Under the pieces are notes generated by a model that had not been told where the DNA came from, ran no database searches, and saw only the letters and a list, made by a program, of their open reading frames with translations. Shown one piece after another: positions 9,891 to 20,413 of a DNA stretch of 64,000 nucleotides (position 1 is its first letter; every line of letters starts with the position of its first letter). Origin of the DNA: Yersinia intermedia. GTDB taxonomy: Bacteria; Pseudomonadota; Gammaproteobacteria; Enterobacterales; Enterobacteriaceae. Position numbers and translations under genes: made by a program. The stretch covers positions 372,001 to 436,000 of the forward strand of contig NZ_LR134116.1 of NCBI RefSeq assembly GCF_900635455.1. The letters run 5' to 3'.

Positions 9891-9943
9891 AATATTCCCT
9901 TCGTACTTTGAGTATTGTTATAGTGTTACAGCAAGTGGTGTTG

Positions 9944-9965
9944 GGCACGACGAATCGTGCCCCTT
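9944..9965 (-). other. GC-rich hairpin in the malE-malF intercistronic region
   Basis: Near-perfect inverted repeat GGGCACGA / TCGTGCCC with a four-base loop. On the minus (coding) strand it lies 16-37 bases after the malE stop with no T run behind it. This is the place where E. coli carries REP sequences that protect malE mRNA and lower malFG expression. A similar stabiliser role is inferred. Confidence 0.55.
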
Positions 9966-9980
9966 TTGCAGGTGAAACTG

Positions 9981-11192
9981 TTATTTGGTAATACGCGTTG
10001 CTGCGTCGTTCAGTGCAGCCTCTACCGTTTGACGCCCGCTGATGGCGTTCAGTACCGCACTGCGGGTGGCATACCAGAAGGCCGCCATTTGTGGAATATT
10101 TGGCATAATTTCACCCTTGGTGGCGTTATCCATAGTTGCGGCAATGCGTGGGTCTTTTGCCAATTGTTCTTGGAATGATTTCAATGCCACTGCGCCCAGA
10201 GGCTTGTCTTTATTCACTTCAGCCAAACCTTGATCGGTCAGCAGGTAGTTTTCCAGGAATTCAGTTGCCAGTTCTTTATTCGGGCTGGCAGCGTTAATAC
10301 CGGCAGTCAACACGCCGACGAACGGTTTGGATGGCTGACCATGGAAGGTTGGCAGCAAGGTCACACCGTAATTGATTTTGCTCTTATCAATGTTGGACCA
10401 TGCCCATGGGCCATTGATGGTCATTGCTGTTTCACCCTTGTTGAAGGCCGCTTCTGCAATGGAGTAATCTGTATCGGCATTGATGTGCTTGTTCTTCACC
10501 AGATCGACAATAAATTGCAGACCGGCTTTCGCGCCAGCGTTGTTCACGCCAACGTTTTTCACATCATATACACCGTTTGCAAATTTAAAGGCATAACCGC
10601 CGTCAGCGGCGATAACTGGCCAAGTGAAGTAGGGTTCTTGCAGGTTCCACATGATGGCGCTCTTGCCATTAGCACGCAGTGTTTTATCCAGCGCTGGGAT
10701 TTCTTCCCACGTTTTCGGTGCTTCTTTCACTAAGTCTTTATTGTAAATCAGAGACAGTGCCTCAACCGCGACCGGGTAACCAATCAGTTTGCCGTTAAAG
10801 CGAACGGCGTCCCAAGTGAACGGGAACAATTTGTCTTGGAAGGCTTTAGAAGGGTGCAGTTCAGCCAACAAACCGGATTGTGCGTAACCGCCAAAGCGGT
10901 CATGAGCCCAGAAAATAATGTCCGGGCCATCACCGGTGGCAGCCACTTGCGGGAATTTCTCTTCCAGTTTGTCTGGGTGCTCGATAGTGACTTTGATGCC
11001 GGTATCTTTCTCGAACTTCTTACCGACTTCCGCCAACCCGTTATAGCCTTTATCGCCATTGATCCAGATAACCAGTTTACCTTCTTCAATCTTGGCAAAA
11101 GCAGAGGAAGAGAGCACCAGCGTGGCTAACGCTGAAAGAGCCAAAACACGTGCGGTCTTACCAATGCCGGATTTTGTGAAGCTGCGAGTCAT
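9981..11192 (-). CDS. malE: Maltose/maltodextrin-binding periplasmic protein
   Basis: Periplasmic receptor that delivers maltose and maltodextrins to MalFGK2 and, in motile enterics, to the Tar chemoreceptor. The 403-residue precursor has an N-terminal signal peptide that should be cut after SSSAFA, leaving [20 protein letters not shown] as in E. coli (396 residues). The ATG at 11192 follows AAGGATTGGATT. Binding-site regions such as [12 protein letters not shown] and [18 protein letters not shown] are conserved. First gene of malEFG, divergent from malK. Confidence 0.97.
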   Translation of the reverse strand: MTRSFTKSGIGKTARVLALSALATLVLSSSAFAKIEEGKLVIWINGDKGYNGLAEVGKKFEKDTGIKVTIEHPDKLEEKFPQVAATGDGPDIIFWAHDRFGGYAQSGLLAELHPSKAFQDKLFPFTWDAVRFNGKLIGYPVAVEALSLIYNKDLVKEAPKTWEEIPALDKTLRANGKSAIMWNLQEPYFTWPVIAADGGYAFKFANGVYDVKNVGVNNAGAKAGLQFIVDLVKNKHINADTDYSIAEAAFNKGETAMTINGPWAWSNIDKSKINYGVTLLPTFHGQPSKPFVGVLTAGINAASPNKELATEFLENYLLTDQGLAEVNKDKPLGAVALKSFQEQLAKDPRIAATMDNATKGEIMPNIPQMAAFWYATRSAVLNAISGRQTVEAALNDAATRITK

Positions 11193-11295
11193 AATCCAAT
11201 CCTTTTATCCAATTTTATGGGTATCGACTTTCTTGTGAATCATTAGCTGCGAATTCTTTAGCCCATTTTCAGGCTGGTGTAGCCGTGAATCACTA

Positions 11296-11305
11296 AGTGA
11301 GGAGG
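11296..11305 (+). promoter_or_regulatory. Possible MalT box
   Basis: AGTGAGGAGG matches the MalT consensus GGGGA(T/G)GAGG at 8 of 10 positions. It is about 105 bases upstream of malE. Confidence 0.3.
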
Positions 11306-11398
11306 GTGTGGCAGCGTTGCAAAAAATGTTGAGCTGCAAATTATTTAATACACTGACCAAAACACTACGCCGACATATTGAGTCACAACCGGATACAC

Positions 11399-11408
11399 CA
11401 TCATCCTC
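11399..11408 (-). promoter_or_regulatory. Possible MalT box
   Basis: On the minus strand GAGGATGATG matches the MalT consensus at 8 of 10 positions. It points toward malE and is about 210 bases from its start. Confidence 0.4.
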
Positions 11409-11557
11409 CCCCCCTCTACGCCCCCCTGCGGGTTATTGTGACCCAGTTAACACTGCTGCCTATTCTGTGGTGTCAGACACAATAATGTAGGTCGAAATTT
11501 GCAAGCCAGATCACGTATTTGTCTTTCCAGTGGAACTTCTGCCTACCGTGGTCGTTC

Positions 11558-11580
11558 CCTCATCCTCCCATCTCCTCCCC
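11558..11580 (-). promoter_or_regulatory. Pair of MalT boxes between malE and malK
   Basis: Two sites in direct orientation on the minus strand: GGGGAGGAGA (11580-11571) and GAGGATGAGG (11567-11558), each 9 of 10 to GGGGA(T/G)GAGG. MalT with maltotriose and ATP is the known activator of both mal operons. Confidence 0.6.
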
Positions 11581-11947
11581 CATGAAAAACTTTGTTACGG
11601 ATGATTACCAAATAGTGCCACTCGCGCACTATCGGCAGCATTGAAAAACGGCATCGACATTGAAACAGCGTCAGCAGCATTGAAACACCGTCACCAACAA
11701 AATGATGTTGTTCGGTTAATTATCACCCAGACAGATCAGGACGTTGAAGCGTTAAGCAATGTGCAGCCCTATACTCAGGCCGCGACGTCGTCCGAGGCAA
11801 CCTGCCTCTGGCATGGCGGTACGACGCGTAGCGAGAGAGTCATCAGGGGCTGGGAGTAATCGATGGGTCATGCCGGGGTTTGCTTCCGCCATTTTTCTTC
11901 ATTCAGGTTCATATGAAAAGTTGTTTGCGTAAGCAAAGGAGTAACAG

Positions 11948-14406
<2,459 letters not shown>

Positions 14407-14417
14407 CAGTCGTGATG

Positions 14418-14441
14418 CAGCCGCCCTTTGGGGCGGCTGTT
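14418..14441 (+). terminator. Hairpin after lamB
   Basis: AGCCGCCC / GGGGCGGCT stem followed by TTCTATTTT. It lies about 12 bases past the lamB stop and may attenuate transcription into malM. Confidence 0.6.
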
Positions 14442-14490
14442 CTATTTTGATGTGGTGGGTTACGGCCCGTTTCCAACAAGATATAGCGAT

Positions 14491-14550
14491 ATACCCTAAA
14501 TAATCCGAGTTGCAGCCAACGCCCATGCAGCTTGAAGTATGACGGGAATA
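14491..14550. repeat. Short ERIC remnant between lamB and malM
   Basis: About 60 bases keep both ERIC ends (ATACCCTAAATAATCCGAGT and CATGCAGCTTGAAGTATGAC) but the whole central palindrome is gone. It sits within the malK-lamB-malM transcript, 67 bases before malM. Confidence 0.75.
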
Positions 14551-14617
14551 ATTGGTTAACTCTGCCGACCTTGCCTGTGCACAGTTAGCGCTGACGCTCA
14601 ATGTATGAGGTATAACA

Positions 14618-15526
14618 ATGAAAAAGAATCTACTGTCACTTTGTCTGGCATTGGCTCTAGGGGTCACTGCACCTCTGGCGGTGCAAGCAGAGTCAACTAT
14701 TTCTCCGGCGAATGTTTCTATCGCGCCGACGATCAGTTCCGCCACTTTACAGCAGTTGCCATGGCAGCCATTAGTGCCACCGGCTACGCAGGACATCAAA
14801 CTGACTGCCGCCAGCCCGCAAATCTCTCAAGGGAATGTTGAAGGGGCTGTTGCCGCTTTTGCTTTACCCGCCGATCGTGGATCGATGGAGATCACGCTGA
14901 GCAGTTTAGTGACTGATAATCAGCTATTTTCCCCTAGTGTATTAGTGTTAGACGAGCAAATGCGCCCAGCCGCTTACTATCCGTCCAGTTATTTCACTTA
15001 TGAAAAAGCAGGCATCATGACCAATGATCGTCTGCAAGGGATAATGAAACTGACTCCGGCACTGGGCCAGAAACAAATTTATCTGCTGGTTTATACCACC
15101 CGTGACGATTTAGCAAAAACCACCAAGTTACTTGATCCGGCCAAAGCTTATGCCATGGGCGTAGGCAATGCGGTACCGGATATCCCAGATCCTATCGCGA
15201 AACACACCCCAACAGGCAACCTGAAAATCAAGGCCACGGCTGAACAGGGGATGGGTAACGTTATGATTGGCTTAATACAGTCGGCACCGACGACAGCTCC
15301 GGTTGTCGTAGGCAACAGCGCTCAACCTGCTGCGGTGGCAGCCCCGGCGGCAAAACCTGCGGAGCCAATGCTGAGTGAGACTGAAAACTACTTCAACCAA
15401 GCGATTAAAGATGCGGTGAAAGCCGGTGATGTCGATAAGGCGCTGAAATTGTTGAACGAAGCGGAACATTTGGGCTCAACTTCAGCCCGAAAAACCTTTA
15501 TTGGTAGTGTAAAAGGCAAGGGTTAA
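14618..15526 (+). CDS. malM: Maltose operon periplasmic protein MalM
   Basis: Periplasmic protein of the maltose regulon with no settled function. The 302-residue chain starts with a signal peptide ending in PLAVQA before ESTISPANVS. A Pro/Ala-rich linker (residues about 230-250) precedes a short C-terminal helical repeat-like region (ENYFNQAIKDAVKAGDVDKA). The ATG follows a weak GAGG. It is the third gene of the operon, separated from lamB by a hairpin and an ERIC remnant. Confidence 0.92.
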   Translation: MKKNLLSLCLALALGVTAPLAVQAESTISPANVSIAPTISSATLQQLPWQPLVPPATQDIKLTAASPQISQGNVEGAVAAFALPADRGSMEITLSSLVTDNQLFSPSVLVLDEQMRPAAYYPSSYFTYEKAGIMTNDRLQGIMKLTPALGQKQIYLLVYTTRDDLAKTTKLLDPAKAYAMGVGNAVPDIPDPIAKHTPTGNLKIKATAEQGMGNVMIGLIQSAPTTAPVVVGNSAQPAAVAAPAAKPAEPMLSETENYFNQAIKDAVKAGDVDKALKLLNEAEHLGSTSARKTFIGSVKGKG

Positions 15527-15558
15527 ATCCCGGCACTGCCGAATATGGCTAGATGGTT

Positions 15559-15583
15559 GGTGCGCTTAGGCGCACCTTTTTTC
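15559..15583 (+). terminator. Rho-independent terminator of malM
   Basis: GGTGCG / CGCACC stem followed by six T residues, 33 bases after the malM stop. Confidence 0.85.
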
Positions 15584-15810
15584 TTTGTGTCTTATATACG
15601 GCTACTGCCACTCGCAACGCCTTGTTTTGCTATTGGTTATCCTCGCGACACCCTGTTTGGGTTAATTCTGCTTTAAACCTCAAACTCATTTATTTAGTTT
15701 TTTGCCAGAAAGAAAAAGATTAAATGAGAATGTAAAAGACATGCGATTGCGCTTGTGCCGATATCATAAATTGAATGATTGTCTATCCATTCAATTAAAG
15801 GAGCTGATTG

Positions 15811-18810
15811 ATGTTGAAGGAAACCCAACTTTGTTCATGGGCTGTAGCACAGGCGTGGTCGGCTCCATTTATGGCGCAGCCGTGGGCTCCGCAAATCGCA
15901 GAAGATAATATTGCGATGCTAACCCTAAGTTCTATCATGGCTGAACTGACCTATCTTATGGAAGAGAAGACAATACCCTTAAAAGTGACAGCAAAAGACC
16001 ATGTGCTATTGGAAAAAATGGCAAAGGAATTGCTCAACGTCAGTTCGACTTCGGATCTGGCATTCAGTCAGGCGATGCAGTTAATTGATGGCGCCAGAGA
16101 TCTGGATCAGAAAACGTGGATACAACAATTTCCAGCAATCAGTGACGCTCGAGTAGGACGAATTGTGGATTTTTATCTGCAACTCCATGATGTAGAGGGC
16201 GTCGAGTATGCCGGTAACTTAGATGATTTAACGCATTTAAGATCTGGGCTAACAGCGGCTCAAGGGTATGAAAAAGCCCGTGTTATCAGTTTGGAGCGGG
16301 AAGCCTTTTTTCGGTTATCGCAAAAAGGCCTGACACTGTCCACAGAAGAAAAACTGACCCCACTGGCGGCCCTAAGCCTTGCCTGGTGGCTGCATCAAAA
16401 GCATCAGCCCACACTGGCAGAATTATCTTCTGCTATTCATCGGCCTGAAAATAAAGAGGTTAAGCTTCAGGCGGCAATACTCTATAACCATTCCCATTAT
16501 GGTAATCGCTATGGTGACGTAGCGGGGATTTCCACTGCGGATTTAAACGATTGGGGGCTGAAGCAGCTAGGTGCGCCGGAACTACCTGTTTCCCGAGCGG
16601 TTAGGGCATTGAGGGTTATCCATGAAGGGATGGATGCCCGGCCTGCGATATTGCAAGCACCGGAGGCTTATCTTGCTAATGGTTTTGCGCCGAAAAATGC
16701 TCGGGGCAGCTACCTGAAAAGGGAATCTTTAACACTAGGAGATATGATTTTAATCGGCTGCGACCAGATTGGGTTTGATGCCTGTAGCCAACAGGATTTC
16801 ACTCAATTTCTCGATTTCGAACACGCAGTAGGCAGTCTGGCATTTTCGCTCAAAACTACCCTTAAGTTACATTATCAATTGCAAGGCAAAGCCCTTGATG
16901 GATTAGAAGGTAAAAGTCCTGAGCAACTGTATACGTTATTACTTCGGGAAGAAGAGCAGTTGCATCAAACTGGTGGCACGCGCTACAGCCCGACGGCAAC
17001 TTTTTTATCCCATTTCAGCCAATCTAATGAAATCGAGCCTCTCACCTTAGGGGAAGCGGCAAGTGTCATCAAACGCACTGCTGGGTCAATGGATGTGTCC
17101 CATTTGTCTAAAGATGCTCAGCAGGTCTTTGATAGCATAAAACAATTGGCAGACAATATTGTTGTTGGTACGGCTATTGATGTGGAATATGACAGATTTG
17201 AAGTGGAGCTTAAAGTGCTGGCTCAGCTTCTTAAGCCAGGCCATCCCTTACATACACTGGTGCATTATCGACTTTATAAAACAGCGCAAGAAAAAATAGA
17301 GCGACAACTCGCTTATCTCGATATGCGTCTAGCCTATCGCCATCTTCCCGCCGCTTTTGATGACGATCAGGCGATAAGAGAGATCCTGACAGAGGCTGGG
17401 GTGGAAAAAGTCGATGATTCCAGAGCTTATTATTACCGTTATAGCGACCCGCATAAGCAAAATGATTCACCTGTTAATGAATTTAAACGGCGTCGGGATG
17501 CAAGCAATCGCTTTGTCGCCAATATGTCGATGCCTGGTAAGAACGGTAGGTCGATTGATGTTTATAAGACGCTAGATGCGAAAAAAACTGAATATCATGA
17601 GTGGATAAAATCGCATCCGGCAGTTCGCTCTCAGGCAATCAAAACATTAATTGAGAAAGGTCAGCGGCCAGAGAGTGGTGCGCTACAAGATAAAATCAAT
17701 GCCCTTGCCAAGGATTATCGGCCAGAAACTGAAAATTCGCGTTTTTGGCGCACGGCCTGGACATCGTTAGAAGAGAGTTGGGTGTGTAAACTCCCACTAC
17801 CTAACCCGATGTGTACTATCGCCAGAGTCGAAGGTCCGCGCGCTCGTAACGAAAATGAAAATATGGCGGCGGGGATGGTGGCAATGTTGATGGAGGCGGG
17901 TCAGCTTCGGGGCATGGAGCGCGGGGTCAAGTTGATAGAGAATCCGCCGCTGGGCGTAAAACCATCGGGTTCTTTGGCTCCTCCGCCACGGCCTGTTATA
18001 CCTTCCCGTTTGCCGGTGGCGGAAGGCGAAGTGATACCAACGCGTCAGACGATACCAAGCCCGCATGGAAAGCCAGTTGAAGTACAATGGGTTGAGCTAA
18101 AAGATCCACTCGTCTCTGGTGGAATGCGTGAAGCTTGGGTCAGACAGGGGGGCGGCGCGACCTACTGGGAAGTCGACATAACCACCGGTAAGGACGTGGG
18201 TGTTGTCTTAAAACAAGGCCCTGCATTTAGCAAGCCGGGTAGATTACCGGGGGGCGGGCCACTGCTATCAAAAACTGCTCATCCTGAATTTAATCCTGCG
18301 ATAAAATTAGGCAAGAAAATTGGCAGCGGATTGACAGCTGAAATCTATCTTGATGCCAATAACCCCGGTTTTGTTCTCAAAAAAATAAGCACGAGAGATA
18401 CGTTTCTTATAGATAAGGTATTCAAGAAAGAAGTTGAGTTCTTTAATCGGTACTATGGCGAAGGCTCTGCGGAGTTAATTAATCAGGATAATCAACATTA
18501 TATCAGAATGTACCGAGTGCCAGGGAAAGTCTTGACAGAGATTAATACTAAAATTTTCCCGCCAGGTGCGAAGAACAGTTTTTTACGCATGATGGACGAT
18601 TTAGCTTATTACAATATTATCCATAATGACTTGAATTTTAATAATGTCTTATATGATAAAAAAACTAACACCTTTTACCCTATTGATTTCGGTGATGCTG
18701 TTGATGGGTATTACTCACTAAGTGAACCCAACAGCGGCAAGCAACATTGGGGAATAAAGATGCGGGTTGGATTTATCCTTGAACATATTGAAGAGTATGC
18801 CCGAACTTAG
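15811..18810 (+). CDS. Large protein of unknown function with a minimal C-terminal kinase domain (OspG/NleH-like)
   Basis: I do not recognise the 999-residue protein as a whole. The ATG at 15811 follows AAAGGAGCTGATTG. Residues 1 to about 710 are mostly helical-looking, without signal peptide or clear membrane segment. Residues about 711-755 form a Pro-rich linker. The last 165 residues hold kinase motifs: Gly-rich loop KKIGSGLTAEIY (about 835), VLKK with the likely ATP-binding Lys857 or 858, an acidic alpha-C segment near 874-876, catalytic loop H938-N-D940 with N945, and PIDFGDA with D959. Only about 40 residues follow DFG, so the C-lobe is truncated as in the type III effectors OspG and NleH. 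A hand count gives about 36% G+C over 18361-18780 against near 50% in sampled earlier lines. It sits alone between malM and ubiC. Confidence 0.8.
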   Translation: MLKETQLCSWAVAQAWSAPFMAQPWAPQIAEDNIAMLTLSSIMAELTYLMEEKTIPLKVTAKDHVLLEKMAKELLNVSSTSDLAFSQAMQLIDGARDLDQKTWIQQFPAISDARVGRIVDFYLQLHDVEGVEYAGNLDDLTHLRSGLTAAQGYEKARVISLEREAFFRLSQKGLTLSTEEKLTPLAALSLAWWLHQKHQPTLAELSSAIHRPENKEVKLQAAILYNHSHYGNRYGDVAGISTADLNDWGLKQLGAPELPVSRAVRALRVIHEGMDARPAILQAPEAYLANGFAPKNARGSYLKRESLTLGDMILIGCDQIGFDACSQQDFTQFLDFEHAVGSLAFSLKTTLKLHYQLQGKALDGLEGKSPEQLYTLLLREEEQLHQTGGTRYSPTATFLSHFSQSNEIEPLTLGEAASVIKRTAGSMDVSHLSKDAQQVFDSIKQLADNIVVGTAIDVEYDRFEVELKVLAQLLKPGHPLHTLVHYRLYKTAQEKIERQLAYLDMRLAYRHLPAAFDDDQAIREILTEAGVEKVDDSRAYYYRYSDPHKQNDSPVNEFKRRRDASNRFVANMSMPGKNGRSIDVYKTLDAKKTEYHEWIKSHPAVRSQAIKTLIEKGQRPESGALQDKINALAKDYRPETENSRFWRTAWTSLEESWVCKLPLPNPMCTIARVEGPRARNENENMAAGMVAMLMEAGQLRGMERGVKLIENPPLGVKPSGSLAPPPRPVIPSRLPVAEGEVIPTRQTIPSPHGKPVEVQWVELKDPLVSGGMREAWVRQGGGATYWEVDITTGKDVGVVLKQGPAFSKPGRLPGGGPLLSKTAHPEFNPAIKLGKKIGSGLTAEIYLDANNPGFVLKKISTRDTFLIDKVFKKEVEFFNRYYGEGSAELINQDNQHYIRMYRVPGKVLTEINTKIFPPGAKNSFLRMMDDLAYYNIIHNDLNFNNVLYDKKTNTFYPIDFGDAVDGYYSLSEPNSGKQHWGIKMRVGFILEHIEEYART

Positions 18811-18933
18811 TTTAGTTTGTTGGTCATAATAAAAAGTAACCTGATGTCGCGGGATCCTCAATCTGCGCTACAATGTCCCCTTCTTTACGAATTAGCGGGG
18901 AGAGCCTTTTCTCCCCGGCAGGGAGCAAGCTAG

Positions 18934-19440
18934 ATGTCTACCGGCGATGCATCAATTATAAAACCTATCCAATGGTGTGCCATTGATCAGCCAAATTTTC
19001 CTGCTGATATCGCTGATTGGTTGATGGAATTGGGGTCGATGACCCGGCGTTTTGAGCAACATTGCCAACGAGTCCATGTCGAACCCCAGCGAGAATGCTT
19101 TATTACGCGTAATGAGTTAGGGGAAGATGCAGAGCACTTACCTGTAAGCGAACGCTATTGGCTGCGGGAAATCATTTTGTGTGGTGATAATGAGCCTTGG
19201 TTGCTTGGGCGCACGGTTATCCCAGAGCAGACACTGTCTGGCCCAGATAGGGCGCTGGTGGATTTGGGCACCCTCCCACTCGGGCGCTATTTATTTGGTG
19301 GGGACAATTTAAGCCGTGATTATATTCAAGTGGGGCGGCAGAATGAACTTTGGGCGCGCCGCTCGTTGCTGCGTCTGTCAGGCAAACCCCTGTTACTGAC
19401 GGAAGTTTTTTTACCGGCCTCGCCACTGTATTCGGTTTAA
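18934..19440 (+). CDS. ubiC: Chorismate pyruvate-lyase
   Basis: Cleaves chorismate to 4-hydroxybenzoate and pyruvate, the first committed step of ubiquinone synthesis. It is 168 residues (E. coli 165), with conserved [17 protein letters not shown] and the C-terminal [14 protein letters not shown] whose Glu is in the active site. A possible -10 (TACAAT) lies about 65 bases upstream, after the kinase-like gene. ubiA follows after 29 bases. Confidence 0.94.
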   Translation: MSTGDASIIKPIQWCAIDQPNFPADIADWLMELGSMTRRFEQHCQRVHVEPQRECFITRNELGEDAEHLPVSERYWLREIILCGDNEPWLLGRTVIPEQTLSGPDRALVDLGTLPLGRYLFGGDNLSRDYIQVGRQNELWARRSLLRLSGKPLLLTEVFLPASPLYSV

Positions 19441-19469
19441 GCCGTAGTAAGATTTTGGAGATGGATAAA

Positions 19470-20339
19470 TTGAAGGGAAGTACTGTTCAGACCAAATGGC
19501 AGGCTTATTGCCGTTTAATGCGGATTGATAAGCCTATTGGCTCGTTGTTGCTATTGTGGCCGACGTTGTGGGCATTATGGCTGGCGGGGCAGGGTATCCC
19601 AGAAACCAAAATACTGATTGTGTTTGTCTTGGGTGTGTTTTTTATGCGTGCGGCCGGTTGTGTCGTCAATGATTATGCTGATCGAAATATTGATGGTTTT
19701 GTAAAGCGCACCGCATCCCGCCCGTTACCCAGTGGCATTATCAGTGAACGAGAGAGCAAAATCCTGTTTGTGGTATTGGTACTGCTCTCGTTTGGTCTGG
19801 TATTAACCCTTAATAGCATGACCATTTGGTTATCATTGGCAGCACTGGCTTTAGCCTGGACTTATCCGTTTATGAAGCGGGTCACTCATCTACCCCAAGT
19901 GGTATTAGGTGCAGCTTTTGGCTGGTCGATACCTATGGGTTTTGCTGCGCTGAGTGAGAGTTTACCCCTGGTTTGTTGGCTGTTATTACTGGCGAACATT
20001 TGCTGGACCGTCGCTTATGACACGCAATACGCAATGGTTGATCGCGACGATGACCTGAAGATTGGGGTTAAATCCACGGCGATTTTATTTGGTCAACACG
20101 ACAAGCTGATTATAGGGTTGTTGCAACTGGCAACCCTGGTGTTGATGGTTGCTATCGGCTGGCTGATGGGGTTGGGTGGCGCATTCTATTGGTCAATCCT
20201 GCTGGCGGGTGCCTTGTTTATCCACCAACAAAAGATGATTACTCAGCGTGACCGTGACGCCTGCTTCCGTGCGTTTTTGAATAATAATTACGTTGGGCTG
20301 GTGTTGTTTTTAGGCATTCTGATTAGTTATTGGCAGTAA
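19470..20339 (+). CDS. ubiA: 4-hydroxybenzoate octaprenyltransferase
   Basis: Inner-membrane prenyltransferase that attaches the polyprenyl chain to 4-hydroxybenzoate. Two Asp-rich motifs typical of UbiA are visible: [10 protein letters not shown] and [12 protein letters not shown]. About eight or nine hydrophobic helices are present. I place the start at TTG 19470 (289 residues) because GGAG at 19457-19460 is then nine bases away. An ATG at 19461 in the same frame adds three residues but touches that GGAG. Known Yersinia UbiA proteins start at the same KGSTV position. Operon with ubiC. Confidence 0.9.
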   Translation: MKGSTVQTKWQAYCRLMRIDKPIGSLLLLWPTLWALWLAGQGIPETKILIVFVLGVFFMRAAGCVVNDYADRNIDGFVKRTASRPLPSGIISERESKILFVVLVLLSFGLVLTLNSMTIWLSLAALALAWTYPFMKRVTHLPQVVLGAAFGWSIPMGFAALSESLPLVCWLLLLANICWTVAYDTQYAMVDRDDDLKIGVKSTAILFGQHDKLIIGLLQLATLVLMVAIGWLMGLGGAFYWSILLAGALFIHQQKMITQRDRDACFRAFLNNNYVGLVLFLGILISYWQ

Positions 20340-20363
20340 ATACGTTTCTGGAAAACAGTCAAA

Positions 20364-20396
20364 AAAATGGCCAGATGATGAATCCGGCCATTTTTG
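20364..20396. terminator. Bidirectional terminator between ubiA and plsB
   Basis: AAAAATGGCC / GGCCATTTTT inverted repeat with A and T runs on either side, placed between the convergent ends of ubiA and plsB. Confidence 0.8.
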
Positions 20397-20413
20397 TTTA
20401 GCGCATCGAGGAA

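Larger units (their letters stand above)
11193..11947. promoter_or_regulatory. Divergent malEFG / malK-lamB-malM control region
   Basis: This 755-base gap is about three times the E. coli equivalent. The malE half (to about 11580) holds MalT-like boxes and a weak CRP-like site (TGTGACCCAGTTAACA near 11437). The malK half (11581-11947) has no convincing MalT box. It contains direct repeats around ATTGAAACAGCGTC / ATTGAAACACCGTC (11670-11700) and a small hairpin GAGGCA / TGCCTC near 11797. A 72-codon frame here looks like chance. Confidence 0.6.

Noticed and set aside
9893..9915. ERIC fragment between malE and malF
   Set aside because: ATTCCCTTCGTACTTTGAGT resembles an ERIC end, but no matching second end or core is present.
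11641..11859. 72-codon gene in the malE-malK region
   Set aside because: It begins with TTG without a ribosome-binding site and its sequence comes from short direct repeats. No family resemblance.
18811..18933. Immunity gene downstream of the kinase-like protein
   Set aside because: Only 123 bases separate the stop from ubiC, with no credible reading frame.
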